Below, in pieces: positions 15,390 through 23,374 of a stretch of DNA of 64,000 nt. How positions within the stretch are numbered: position 1 is the stretch's first letter; every line of letters starts with the position of its first letter. Where the stretch lies: NCBI RefSeq assembly GCF_018613805.1, contig NZ_JAGGPL010000021.1, forward strand, positions 1-64,000, written 5' to 3'. This DNA comes from Arthrobacter sp. ISL-48. GTDB taxonomy: Bacteria > Actinomycetota > Actinomycetes > Actinomycetales > Micrococcaceae. The position numbers and the translations under genes are program-made. Below the pieces are notes generated by a model, which worked only from the letters and a program-made list of their open reading frames with translations, ran no database searches and was not told where the DNA came from.

Positions 15390-16789
15390 GGCGGGCTTTC
15401 CTTTCCGTCGGGACCCAGGGGTTCGAGCTCTTCGGGTGAGTAGTAGAAGGATCTGCCGTAACCCTCGTGGAGGTCAGCGGCGGGATCCTGGTCGAGGACA
15501 AGGCCAACATGCGTGCTGCCGTCAACATCGAAGTGGACGTTGGTGACGCGGCCTGTCTGCCCGGCGAAGAACAGGTCTTGGGCGTCCGCGCGCCTGCTCG
15601 GGTTCACCCGGACCCTGCTGCCCCGGGCCACCGGAACCCCGTTGATGAGGACGGCGTCCAGGTGCGGCTGGACCAGCGCTTCGGCTTCGGGTGTCCACCA
15701 CGCAGCTCCTGAGTCCCCGGGTGCTGGCCGGAGTTGCGGAATGTCCATGGCATGGGGACTGCGCAGGATGCCGTGGAGCTGCTGCAGCTCTTCGGGGGAC
15801 ATGGCCTCGCACCGGTCGATGATGGCTGCCGCCCGCGGATCCGTTGCGCGGGCCTCGGCCTTTTCCTCTTCGGTGAGGGTCAGCACGCGCAGGGTGAGGA
15901 TCTCGTCGATTTCGGTGGAGTCGTACAGGGCCACTGAGCTTTCGGGGGCCACGGCGGGGTGGTCGTACAGAATGATCGGGGACACTAGCAGCACGTCCGA
16001 TTGTCCTTCCGGACCGGCCAGAACGGGCCAGCACCGGTACTGCTCGCTGGCGGCCGCCGCGGCCACCGCTTTGGGCGGTGGCTCCAGCAGGGAGACGAAG
16101 TCGGCGTCCTGAAGGCTCAGGAGCAGGTGCGTGCCGATGAAGGATTCGGCGATGGCATCCTGCCTGGTCCAGCCAGTCGGCCCGGCCGCCGAAACGTTCG
16201 CCGCCGCATCATCAACCCCGACATTTTCCACCCTGACGCGCAGCCTGACCAGCCCCCCGCCGGCGGGCGCCGCTGAAAGCCTCACCTGAGCGTGAAGCGG
16301 ACGACGACGGCGGACCAGCCTCCCTGCCAGCCGCCCCGAAGCGTCGCGGAGTTCCTCGGTGTCCTCGCCGCCGGAAACCTTCACAGGCAGAACCGACTCC
16401 CACCTGAGCCCCTCCACAGCCAACGGCCCGAGCGTGACTTCCCGTTCCACGGCTTCGTCCCAGCTCAGCCAGCGGGCGGCGCCGACCGCGAGCTCATCCA
16501 CCGCCGTGAACCCGCCGTCGTCGTCCGTTTCCTCGACCGACCGGCTCTGAAGCTGCAAAAAGCGCAGGTGGACTTCAGCGGCGGCCTGCAGTCCAGGGGT
16601 GAGCAGGCAGTCGGCGAACATGTCCGGCTCCTCGCCCGTGCCGGCTGCGGAGGCGCCGGGCGGGCCGAGAATGCCGAACTGCCACCGGGCCTGGTTCTTC
16701 TGCGAGGACGCGCGGTACGGGTAGAGCAGGTAGCCCTCGTACAGGACGGCATCGGCCACGGCTCGGGCAAGGCCCAGGCTCATGTTCAT
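15386..16789 (-). CDS. Hydrogenase-operon protein of unknown function (467 aa)
   Basis: From ATG 16789, overlapping the DUF6084 stop (ATGA), this is a 467-residue soluble protein. Its N-terminus, RAVADAVLYEGYLLYPYRAS then KNQARWQFG, is typical of a conserved protein found in group 1h hydrogenase operons. The C-terminus (GSRVRVNPSRRADAQDLFFA, then GRVTNVHFDVDGSTHVGLVL) resembles a small beta-barrel, as might bind the hydrogenase or a maturation partner. I do not recognise catalytic residues. Position and overlaps argue for a role in assembly or electron delivery. Confidence 0.75.
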   Translation of the reverse strand: MNMSLGLARAVADAVLYEGYLLYPYRASSQKNQARWQFGILGPPGASAAGTGEEPDMFADCLLTPGLQAAAEVHLRFLQLQSRSVEETDDDGGFTAVDELAVGAARWLSWDEAVEREVTLGPLAVEGLRWESVLPVKVSGGEDTEELRDASGRLAGRLVRRRRPLHAQVRLSAAPAGGGLVRLRVRVENVGVDDAAANVSAAGPTGWTRQDAIAESFIGTHLLLSLQDADFVSLLEPPPKAVAAAAASEQYRCWPVLAGPEGQSDVLLVSPIILYDHPAVAPESSVALYDSTEIDEILTLRVLTLTEEEKAEARATDPRAAAIIDRCEAMSPEELQQLHGILRSPHAMDIPQLRPAPGDSGAAWWTPEAEALVQPHLDAVLINGVPVARGSRVRVNPSRRADAQDLFFAGQTGRVTNVHFDVDGSTHVGLVLDQDPAADLHEGYGRSFYYSPEELEPLGPDGKESPP

Positions 16790-17469
16790 GGCACCGGGTC
16801 TCCTGACCATGCCGCCGGGGCTACCGCGGCAGGGGATACCACGGCGGCATTTTCCAGCAGGCTTTCCATGGTGGCATCCCAGGAGGTCAGGCCCCGGGCC
16901 GCCTTGTAGTGCGACAGCGCAGCCAGCACATCCCGGTCCAGGCGGAGCCAGCCGGTGTTGGGGAAGTAGTGGTCCATGAGCCGGCGCCAGGCGTCCACGG
17001 GAAGCCGGTAGGAGGCCTCCAGGTCCCACGGCACCTGTTCCACGCCGAAGCCGGCCTGGCCCTTGGTGAAAACCGTGCCGGAGAACAGCAGCTCCAGCGG
17101 AATCAAGCCGCCGTGCAGGGACTGCAGGTATTTGGCGGCGGAAACCTCGAAGTCAAAGGTGCAGGGCAGTGGGAGCCGCACCTCGGTTTCCCCGGTGAAG
17201 CCCTGGACCATGGTGCTGCACTGCAGCCAGAGGAAAGACTTGAGGGTGGTGGGCCAGCGGCTGCGCTCGCCGAATAGGTCAAGCAGGCCTGCTTCTTCCT
17301 CGGGCGCGTAGCCGCGGCGCTGGGGCAGGATCCGGACCTGGGACCGCAGGGCGATGGCGTGTACCGCGGCACCGGTGGATTCGGTCACGCGCAGCGTCGC
17401 GGTGAACTGGGGTGCGGCCGCGTACGGTTCGGGCTGGATGTCCAGGACCTCGAACGCCAGTGCAATCAC
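16786..17469 (-). CDS. DUF6084 family protein
   Basis: This 227-residue protein starts at GTG 17469, overlapping the DUF5947 stop by 3 bases. It begins VIALAFEVLDIQPEPYAAAP and is mostly beta-strand-like, with RSQVRILPQRRGY, WPTTLKSFLWLQC and FDFEVSAAKYLQSL. DUF6084 is a hydrogenase-cluster family of unknown function. It is coupled on both sides by short overlaps, so the stoichiometry of these accessory proteins may be linked. Confidence 0.8.
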   Translation of the reverse strand: MIALAFEVLDIQPEPYAAAPQFTATLRVTESTGAAVHAIALRSQVRILPQRRGYAPEEEAGLLDLFGERSRWPTTLKSFLWLQCSTMVQGFTGETEVRLPLPCTFDFEVSAAKYLQSLHGGLIPLELLFSGTVFTKGQAGFGVEQVPWDLEASYRLPVDAWRRLMDHYFPNTGWLRLDRDVLAALSHYKAARGLTSWDATMESLLENAAVVSPAAVAPAAWSGDPVP

Positions 17470-18137
17470 TGGGGCCCTCCCGACGTTGATTCCCTGATGG
17501 TTTCGTGGACCGGCTTGCTGCGGCTGCTGACCCGGTCGAAGAAAGCGGTGAGCTGGTCGCGGGCCTCCTGGCCGCCGTCGAACCCCCGCCACAGGCGCCG
17601 CAGGTGGCCCACCAGCTCGTAACAGGCGTCTACGGGGACCAGATGGCAATCGGCCTCGGGGTGGTCGTTGCCGGGTCCCCGGATCAGGAGCGCCTCAGTG
17701 TCCGGGGCCGCTATGGACAGGGCGGGATTCCGCGCCATCACGGCATCCCACGCGTCGAGGGGCAGCTCGGATTCGGTGGCGCCGGCAGGGCCAGGATAGA
17801 ACGCAACCGTCCGCTCCATTCTGGAACTGCGGAAGAAGAACGCCAGTCCCACGGGGATCTCCAGCTCGTCCCACTGGCCCGGGCCAAGCTCAAAATCGGG
17901 GAAGGACAGGTACCGGTCCGGCACCGACCTGTACCGGAGGTGGGCGTTGCTGTCCGTGAAAAGCAGGTAGCACGGCCGGCAGGTGCACATCATGGCGTGG
18001 CTGTCCAGGTCCACGACGTGCTGATGTTCGGCGGCGATGGGCTCCCCGCACATTTCGCAGCGCTCGCCAGCGGGTGCTGCCGGCGGCGCGGCAGCGATCC
18101 GGCGCAACAGCGCAACGGGCAGCCCGGGCGTCTCCAC
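17466..18137 (-). CDS. DUF5947 family protein (Cys-rich, hydrogenase-associated)
   Basis: This protein is about 223 residues from GTG 18137, with GGGAAGGG about 9 bases upstream; an ATG at 18161 would add 8 residues and overlap hhyE. It contains CEMCGEPI near the N-terminus and MCTCRPCYLLF about 30 residues later. This makes a four-cysteine set that could hold zinc or an Fe-S centre. The rest (YRSVPDRYLSFPDFELGPGQ, FFFRSSRMERTVAFYPGPAG) matches DUF5947. The family is tied to actinobacterial hydrogenase operons, but its biochemical role is unknown. Confidence 0.8.
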   Translation of the reverse strand: METPGLPVALLRRIAAAPPAAPAGERCEMCGEPIAAEHQHVVDLDSHAMMCTCRPCYLLFTDSNAHLRYRSVPDRYLSFPDFELGPGQWDELEIPVGLAFFFRSSRMERTVAFYPGPAGATESELPLDAWDAVMARNPALSIAAPDTEALLIRGPGNDHPEADCHLVPVDACYELVGHLRRLWRGFDGGQEARDQLTAFFDRVSSRSKPVHETIRESTSGGPQ

Positions 18138-18138
18138 G

Positions 18139-19086
18139 TCAGCCGCCCTTCCCTGCCGCAACCGGCACGGCTACGGACATCACACCGCTCCGCACAAGCA
18201 GCGGGAGCGGGTCCAGGTGCAGGCTCCGGTCTTCAAGGCAGGAGCCGGCCTGGCGGACGTCGAAGTGTGCGCGGCAGGTGGGGCAGCGCAGGAGTCCTGC
18301 GCCGGCCGGGGCTGCGAGGGCGCGCTGCAGGGCTGCGCCAGCCATGGACCCGGCGCATCGCGGACAGTAGTCCCGGTATGCATAGACGTCCTGCCCGGTC
18401 CGGCAGGCCAGGAGCGAATAGCCACCCACCAGGAACCCGGCCACGTCGCCGGGTTCCAGATCGGCGACTCCGGGGACGGGCTCCCAGGATCCTTCCGGCT
18501 GGTCATGCCAGCCGTTGCCCGCGGCGCTTGGGTCAGCGTGGTTCATCCGGACCAGCAGGGCGTCAACCGGGATCAAGGCAGGCGTGGCGGCGTGCTTTTC
18601 CGCTTCCATCACTTCGATGGCCGTTACCTCCGGGGCCGCCGTTTCAATCGCCTCCTCGACGGCGAACTTCAGGGTGACGGACGACGACGGGCAGCCTTGG
18701 CAGGTGCCGAGCAGCTTCAACCGCACTACACCCTCCGGGCTGATGTCCAGCAGTTCGACGTCCCCGCCATGGGAGCCCAGGTAGGGCCGGACGCTGTCCA
18801 GAGCCCCGGCTACCCTTGTCTCCATCGACTCGGGATGCAGCCCGTGGATGATCAGCAGGCCGGACACCAGTTCGTCGGAGGCGAGCGCCGCCAGCGTGCC
18901 GTCGTCGAGCTTTCCTTGCTCGTCGAGGATTTCCAGCATGCGTTCCAGCCCCGAGCCGTACATGGCGGTGACCTGGCGGACCAGGTCTTCGGCGCGCCCG
19001 CGGGCAACCGCCCCGCCGGCTCCGAGGGCGTCGAGGAGGGTGCCTATCCGTTCGCCGGTCTGTAGCGGCCGGTCCCCGCCGGGCAT
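18139..19086 (-). CDS. hhyE: HhyE-type NifU/Rieske-like iron-sulfur protein
   Basis: This 315-residue protein has a NifU C-terminal-type domain at about residues 85-155 (GGDVELLDISPEG, then GTCQGCPSSSVTLKFAVE with CxxC). After a linker comes a Rieske-fold-like region with YCPRCAGS and LLRCPTCRAHFDVRQAGS. Canonical Rieske clusters need two Cys-x-His/Cys-x2-His sites; here they read CPRC and CPTCRAH, so the centre is atypical. NifU-Rieske proteins of this kind (HhyE, HucE) are implicated genetically in passing electrons from mycobacterial high-affinity hydrogenases towards quinone. It directly follows hhyL. Confidence 0.82.
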   Translation of the reverse strand: MPGGDRPLQTGERIGTLLDALGAGGAVARGRAEDLVRQVTAMYGSGLERMLEILDEQGKLDDGTLAALASDELVSGLLIIHGLHPESMETRVAGALDSVRPYLGSHGGDVELLDISPEGVVRLKLLGTCQGCPSSSVTLKFAVEEAIETAAPEVTAIEVMEAEKHAATPALIPVDALLVRMNHADPSAAGNGWHDQPEGSWEPVPGVADLEPGDVAGFLVGGYSLLACRTGQDVYAYRDYCPRCAGSMAGAALQRALAAPAGAGLLRCPTCRAHFDVRQAGSCLEDRSLHLDPLPLLVRSGVMSVAVPVAAGKGG

Positions 19087-19092
19087 GGCAGG

Positions 19093-20895
19093 TTACTCTC
19101 CGGTGAGCGCTTGAGTGGGCGAGTGGAGCTTTTCCAGGGTCTGGCCGTTGCCCAGGTACATGTGGACACCACAAGGCAGGCACGGGTCAAAGCTGCGGAC
19201 GGTCCGCATGATGTCGATGCCTTTGAAGTGCTCGCGGTCGTTCTCCTCGAAGATCGGCTGGCCCTGCACCGCGTCCTCGTAGGGGCCGGAAACCCCGGCC
19301 GAGTCCGTGGGGCTGGCGTTCCAGGGGGTGGGCGGGTACGGATGGTAGTTGGCGATCTTGCCGTCGCGGATCACCATGTGGTGCGAGAGGACGCCGCGGA
19401 CCGCTTCGGTAAAGCCGCAGCTGATGGCCTCGTCCGGAACCGTGAAGGTCTCCCACGTCTTGGTCCGGCCGGCCCGGATTTCCTCCAGCGCCTTCTCGGC
19501 GAAGTGCAGTGCCGCTGCGGCCGCGTAGGCCTGGAAGTAGGTGCGGGCCCGGTTGCGTTCCAGGGTGTTGCTCCACTGGGGGATGTTCCATTCGAAAGAA
19601 ACAGGACCCTTGAGCGCAGTTTTGGGGAGGTTGATTTGCACGCTCGTGCCGGTTGCCTTGATGTAGCCGATGTCCACCAGGCCGGCGAGCGCCGTGGCCC
19701 AGAGCCGTGCCAGGGGGCCGCCGCCGGTGTCCAGGGCAAGGTTGTCCTGGCCGTCGAACCAGCGAGGGGACATAACCCAGCTGTACTTTTCCTTGAGGTC
19801 CCTTTTCTGCGGCCTGGGGTTGGTGTGCTGGTTCCAGGGGTGGCGGCGGTCCACTGGATTACCCAGCGGATCGTGGGTCACAAACATTTCCTGGTCTTCC
19901 CAGTCCTCGTAGTAGGAGGACCCCAGCATGATGCGGATGCCCAGGTTGATGCGGACCAGGTCCGTGGTGACCAGCTTGCCGTCCACCACCACGCCCGGAG
20001 TGACGAACATCTTGCGGCCCCACTGGGTCATGTCCTTGTACTCGAAGTTGCAGTAGTCGGGGTCCTGGAGGGAGCCCCAGCATCCCAGCAGCGTCCGGCG
20101 CAGGCCTACCTGTTCGTAGCCCGGCAGCGCCTCGTAGAAGAAATCGAAAAGGTCGTCGTGCATGGGGACTACCTTTTTCATGAATTCCACGTACCGCATG
20201 AGCCGGGTGATGTAGTCCGTCATGAGCTGGATGGTGGCCACGGTTCCCACCCCGCCCGGGTAGAGCGTGGACGGATGCACGTGGCGGCCTTCCATGAGGC
20301 AGAACATCTCGCGGGTGGCCCGGCTGACCTGCAGCGCCTCGCGATAGAACTCCCCGGTGAACGGATTCAGGGAGCGCATGATGTCCGCGATGGTCCGGTA
20401 ACCGTGGTCGGCCTCGTGCGGGGCGCGCGTATTTTCAGCCTTGGCCAGGACTCCGGGGTTGGTTTCGGAAACCATTCTTTCGCAGTAGTCCACGCCCACC
20501 AGGTTTTCCTGGAAGATGTTGTGGTCGAACATGTACTCCGCCGCCTCGCCCAGGTTGACGATCCACTCACCCAGGTTTGGAGGCTTCACGCCGTAGGCCA
20601 TGTTCTGCGCGTAGCAGGAGCAGGTTGCGTGGTTGTCGCCGCAGATCCCGCAGATGCGGCTGGTGATGAAGTGGGCGTCCCGGGGGTCCTTGCCCTTCAT
20701 GAAGATGGAGTATCCGCGGAAGATCGAGGACGTGCTCTTGCACTCCACCACCTGCTTGTTCGCAAAGTCGATCTTCGTGTAGATGCCCAGGCTGCCGACA
20801 ATCCTGGTGATGGGATCCCAGGCCATCTCCACAAGGTTGCTGTTGTCTGTCCCGCTCCCGGACGGCATTGGAATCGTTGAGGTCATGTTCTTCAC
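19093..20895 (-). CDS. hhyL: [NiFe] hydrogenase large subunit, group 1h type
   Basis: This 600-residue catalytic subunit has the N-terminal nickel ligands in RICGICGDNH (Cys82, Cys85). The C-terminal ligands lie in DPCLPCGVH (Cys572, Cys575, His578), followed by a 22-residue tail MYLGNGQTLEKLHSPTQALT plus two residues, which the protease must remove. The length and the DPCLPCGVHMYLGNG ending are characteristic of the actinobacterial high-affinity, oxygen-insensitive uptake class (group 1h, formerly group 5). It splits H2 and gives electrons to the small subunit. It begins 18 bases after hhyS. Confidence 0.95.
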   Translation of the reverse strand: MKNMTSTIPMPSGSGTDNSNLVEMAWDPITRIVGSLGIYTKIDFANKQVVECKSTSSIFRGYSIFMKGKDPRDAHFITSRICGICGDNHATCSCYAQNMAYGVKPPNLGEWIVNLGEAAEYMFDHNIFQENLVGVDYCERMVSETNPGVLAKAENTRAPHEADHGYRTIADIMRSLNPFTGEFYREALQVSRATREMFCLMEGRHVHPSTLYPGGVGTVATIQLMTDYITRLMRYVEFMKKVVPMHDDLFDFFYEALPGYEQVGLRRTLLGCWGSLQDPDYCNFEYKDMTQWGRKMFVTPGVVVDGKLVTTDLVRINLGIRIMLGSSYYEDWEDQEMFVTHDPLGNPVDRRHPWNQHTNPRPQKRDLKEKYSWVMSPRWFDGQDNLALDTGGGPLARLWATALAGLVDIGYIKATGTSVQINLPKTALKGPVSFEWNIPQWSNTLERNRARTYFQAYAAAAALHFAEKALEEIRAGRTKTWETFTVPDEAISCGFTEAVRGVLSHHMVIRDGKIANYHPYPPTPWNASPTDSAGVSGPYEDAVQGQPIFEENDREHFKGIDIMRTVRSFDPCLPCGVHMYLGNGQTLEKLHSPTQALTGE

Positions 20896-20913
20896 CTGTC
20901 TGGAAAGGGGTGG

Positions 20914-21972
20914 TCACCAAGTGCGCTGTGCGCCGGTCAGGAGTTCACGCCCGGGCCGGCGCCACTTGGGCTCCTGGTCCAGCGTGTGGGTGGTGATGCC
21001 GCGCAACGCCCTGATGGCGGCTCCGTAGGGGCGGATAGTGCTGGTTGAGAGCTTGCCTCCGGGGGGTTCGTCCATAAACGGCATGAACTTGTCCGGGAAG
21101 CCCGGCATGGTGCAGCCGATGCAGATGCCGCCAACGTTCGGGCAGCCGCCGATCCCGTTCATCCATCCACGCTTGGGAACGTTGCACTTGACCACCGGAC
21201 CCCAGCAGCCTAGCTTGACGATGCACTTGGGGGAGCCGTACTCGGTGGCGAAGTCGCCCTGCTCGTAGTAGCCCGCCCGGTCGCAGCCTTCATGGACTGT
21301 TTTCCCAAACAGCCAGGTGGGTCGCAGGGCGTCGTCCAGGGGGATCATCGGGGCCTGTCCGGTGGCCTGGTACAGGAGGTAGGTCATCGTTTCGGAGAGG
21401 TTGTCCGGCTGGATGGGGCAGCCGGGCACGCAAACGATGGGAATGCCGGCCTTGGATTTCCAGTCGTAGCCCAGGTAGTCCGGGACGCCCATGGCGCCGG
21501 TGGGGTTTCCCGCCATGGCATGGATGCCGCCGTATGTAGCGCAGGTACCCGCGGCGATGATGGCGGTTGCCTTGGGCGCCAGCCGGTCCAGCCACTCGCT
21601 CGTGGTGATCGGCTGTCCGGTGGCAAGATCGTTGCCGAACCCGCACCAGTAGCCGCCAGCGTCGTGCAGCTTTTCGTTGGGGATGGACCCTTCAACCACC
21701 AGGACAAACGGCTCCAGCTCTCCGCGGTCCGCCTTGCGGAACCACTCCAGGAAGTCGTCCGCCCCTTCCTGGGGGCCGCATTCGAAGTCGATCAGGGGCC
21801 AGTGCATGGCGATGCGGGGCAGGCCCGGCAGTGCTCCGAGGGCGATCTCCTCCACGCTGGGCTGGGTAGCCGCGGTCAGGGCGACGGAATCGCCGTCGCA
21901 GCTCAATCCTGCGTTGATCCACAGCACGTGAATCAGGGTTTCTTCGGCCTTGAGGGAAGTCTCCGTAGGCAT
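20914..21972 (-). CDS. hhyS: [NiFe] hydrogenase small subunit, group 1h type
   Basis: This 352-residue electron-transfer subunit has LSCDGDSVAL at residues 23-32. In most hydrogenases the proximal cluster uses CxxC here; this protein has Cys25 and Asp28, the 3Cys-1Asp ligation known from group 1h enzymes. Further cluster ligands are in GTCATYGGI, VPGCPIQP, GCDRAGYY, KLGCWGPVVKCN and GGCPNVGGICIGCTMPGFPD. No Tat signal is visible, so it is probably cytoplasmic-face membrane-associated, as in this class. It follows hypB by 30 bases. Confidence 0.95.
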   Translation of the reverse strand: MPTETSLKAEETLIHVLWINAGLSCDGDSVALTAATQPSVEEIALGALPGLPRIAMHWPLIDFECGPQEGADDFLEWFRKADRGELEPFVLVVEGSIPNEKLHDAGGYWCGFGNDLATGQPITTSEWLDRLAPKATAIIAAGTCATYGGIHAMAGNPTGAMGVPDYLGYDWKSKAGIPIVCVPGCPIQPDNLSETMTYLLYQATGQAPMIPLDDALRPTWLFGKTVHEGCDRAGYYEQGDFATEYGSPKCIVKLGCWGPVVKCNVPKRGWMNGIGGCPNVGGICIGCTMPGFPDKFMPFMDEPPGGKLSTSTIRPYGAAIRALRGITTHTLDQEPKWRRPGRELLTGAQRTW

Positions 21973-22002
21973 CGTTGCCTCTTTCCGCGGCCCGTGAGGG
22001 GC

Positions 22003-22893
22003 TCAGTGTGATTCTGTCAGGGACTCTTCCAGAGACCCTGTCCCGGTCTCTGTCCGGGCGGTGCGGCCGTCCAGCCAGTCATACCAGGCGGCAAGGCCGT
22101 CGCCGGTAGTGGCCGAGAGGACCAGGAATTGCGCGTGCGCGTTGAGGTGACGAATGCGGTGTAGGCACTCGTCGACGTCGAAATCGACGTAGGGGAGCAG
22201 GTCAGACTTGTTGATGATCACCAAGTCAGCTGCGATGAACATGTGCGGGTACTTCTGCGGTTTGTCATCACCTTCCGTCACTGAGACGACTACTACTTTG
22301 GCTGCTTCGCCCAGGTCGAAAAGGGCCGGGCAGACGAGATTTCCCACATTCTCAATGAACACGGTTGAACCCATCGGCGGATCGAGAGCGTCGAGCCCGC
22401 GGCGGAGCATATCGGCGTCGAGGTGGCAGCCCGCCCCGGTGTTGATCTGCACCACGGGCCGTCCGGCGGTGCGGATGCGGTCTGCGTCGAGAGAGGTTTC
22501 CTGGTCCCCCTCGATGACTCCGGCCCGCAGCCGGTCGCCGAGCTCCGTGAGGGTGCGCACCAGCAGCGTGGTCTTTCCGGCGCCGGGGGAACTCATCATG
22601 TTCAAGGCCCGGACCCTCCGTCCAGCAAGCCAGCCGCGGTTCCTCTCCGCGAGCAGGTCATTCTTGGCCAGCAGGTTCTGCTCCAGGGGGATGAGCTCGG
22701 GTGCGTGGTTGTTACCGGCAGTGTGCGGATGATCGTGTTCGCGGGAGTGGATGTGTTCGTGGCTGTGGGTGTGCCCGTCATGGGTATGTGCCTGCCCCTG
22801 TTCGTGGGTATGCACATGCGCCTGCGCGCCCGGGACTTCGAGCGAGTACACCCTGGGGGCGGCCTCGTCGCCGCAGCCGCACGTGGTACACAT
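22003..22893 (-). CDS. hypB: Hydrogenase nickel-incorporation GTPase HypB
   Basis: This 296-residue protein begins MCTTCGCG (Cys2, Cys5, Cys7), the high-affinity nickel site. A His-rich stretch at about residues 26-65, with some 16 histidines, is a nickel store. The GTPase domain has SSPGAGKTTLL, EGDQETSLDADRI, ENVGNLVCPALFDLGE and NKSDLL. HypB works with HypA to load nickel into the large subunit. It is 3 bases downstream of hypA and upstream of hhyS. Confidence 0.96.
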   Translation of the reverse strand: MCTTCGCGDEAAPRVYSLEVPGAQAHVHTHEQGQAHTHDGHTHSHEHIHSREHDHPHTAGNNHAPELIPLEQNLLAKNDLLAERNRGWLAGRRVRALNMMSSPGAGKTTLLVRTLTELGDRLRAGVIEGDQETSLDADRIRTAGRPVVQINTGAGCHLDADMLRRGLDALDPPMGSTVFIENVGNLVCPALFDLGEAAKVVVVSVTEGDDKPQKYPHMFIAADLVIINKSDLLPYVDFDVDECLHRIRHLNAHAQFLVLSATTGDGLAAWYDWLDGRTARTETGTGSLEESLTESH

Positions 22894-22896
22894 TGC

Positions 22897-23226
22897 CTAC
22901 GCCACCTCCACCGACATCAGCATAAGTTCGCGCCCGCTGACTACTTCGACGTCCGCGCTGCCGCACGGGCAGAGCAGGAACATGTCCGGGAGCAGGAAGG
23001 CGTTGCCGCACGTGCGGCAACGCCCCCGACCCTGCGGCTCATCGATCTCCAGCCGTGCACCAGCCAAGGTGGTGCCCGCGGATACAACATCAAAACAGAA
23101 ACGGAGGGCATCAGGGAGGACTCCGGACAACGGCCCGATCCGAAGGTTGACACCCGTGACTGCCTGGCCGCCGGTCCTGTCCAGAACCGCGTCTATGAGG
23201 CTTTGTACGATCGAGAGTTCGTGCAT
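22897..23226 (-). CDS. hypA: Hydrogenase nickel-insertion protein HypA
   Basis: This 109-residue protein starts at 23226 with MHELSIVQSLIDAV; His2 and Glu3 form the nickel site. The zinc domain has CRTCGNAFLLPDMFLLCPCGS. The second pair reads C-P-C rather than the usual CxxC, so one zinc ligand may be shifted. It is the first gene of the minus-strand hydrogenase operon, divergent from a nickel permease across a 148-base gap that should contain the operon promoter. Confidence 0.92.
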   Translation of the reverse strand: MHELSIVQSLIDAVLDRTGGQAVTGVNLRIGPLSGVLPDALRFCFDVVSAGTTLAGARLEIDEPQGRGRCRTCGNAFLLPDMFLLCPCGSADVEVVSGRELMLMSVEVA

Positions 23227-23301
23227 CGGGAGTGCCCCCTCTCTTGCCAAGATAGGCTCGTCCCGGGTTTAACGCAACCTCATTATTTGACAGCTGTGGA
23301 T

Positions 23302-23312
23302 GTATCGGATAC
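23302..23312. promoter_or_regulatory. Candidate operator between hypA and the nickel permease
   Basis: GTATC-G-GATAC is a perfect 5-base inverted repeat in the divergent hypA/NiCoT gap. It lies 15 bases after a TTGACA hexamer (23287-23292) that could be a -35 box for the permease. A shared metal- or starvation-responsive control site would fit. The motif is short and could be chance. Confidence 0.3.
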
Positions 23313-23374
23313 GGGCGTATAGTCGTCCCATATTCTGCAGTGTCGCGGAAGTCGCGGAAGCCGGAGGCCCGGAA

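Noticed and set aside
19111..20880. 589-residue frame antisense to hhyL
   Set aside because: It is a shadow of the conserved hydrogenase large subunit; composition is rich in His, Val and Gly, with no domain.
22738..22850. Repetitive GTG/CAT-rich run that might suggest a tandem repeat or CRISPR
   Set aside because: It is the coding sequence of the His-rich nickel store in HypB, with no regular spacer pattern. No CRISPR array was seen anywhere in the window.
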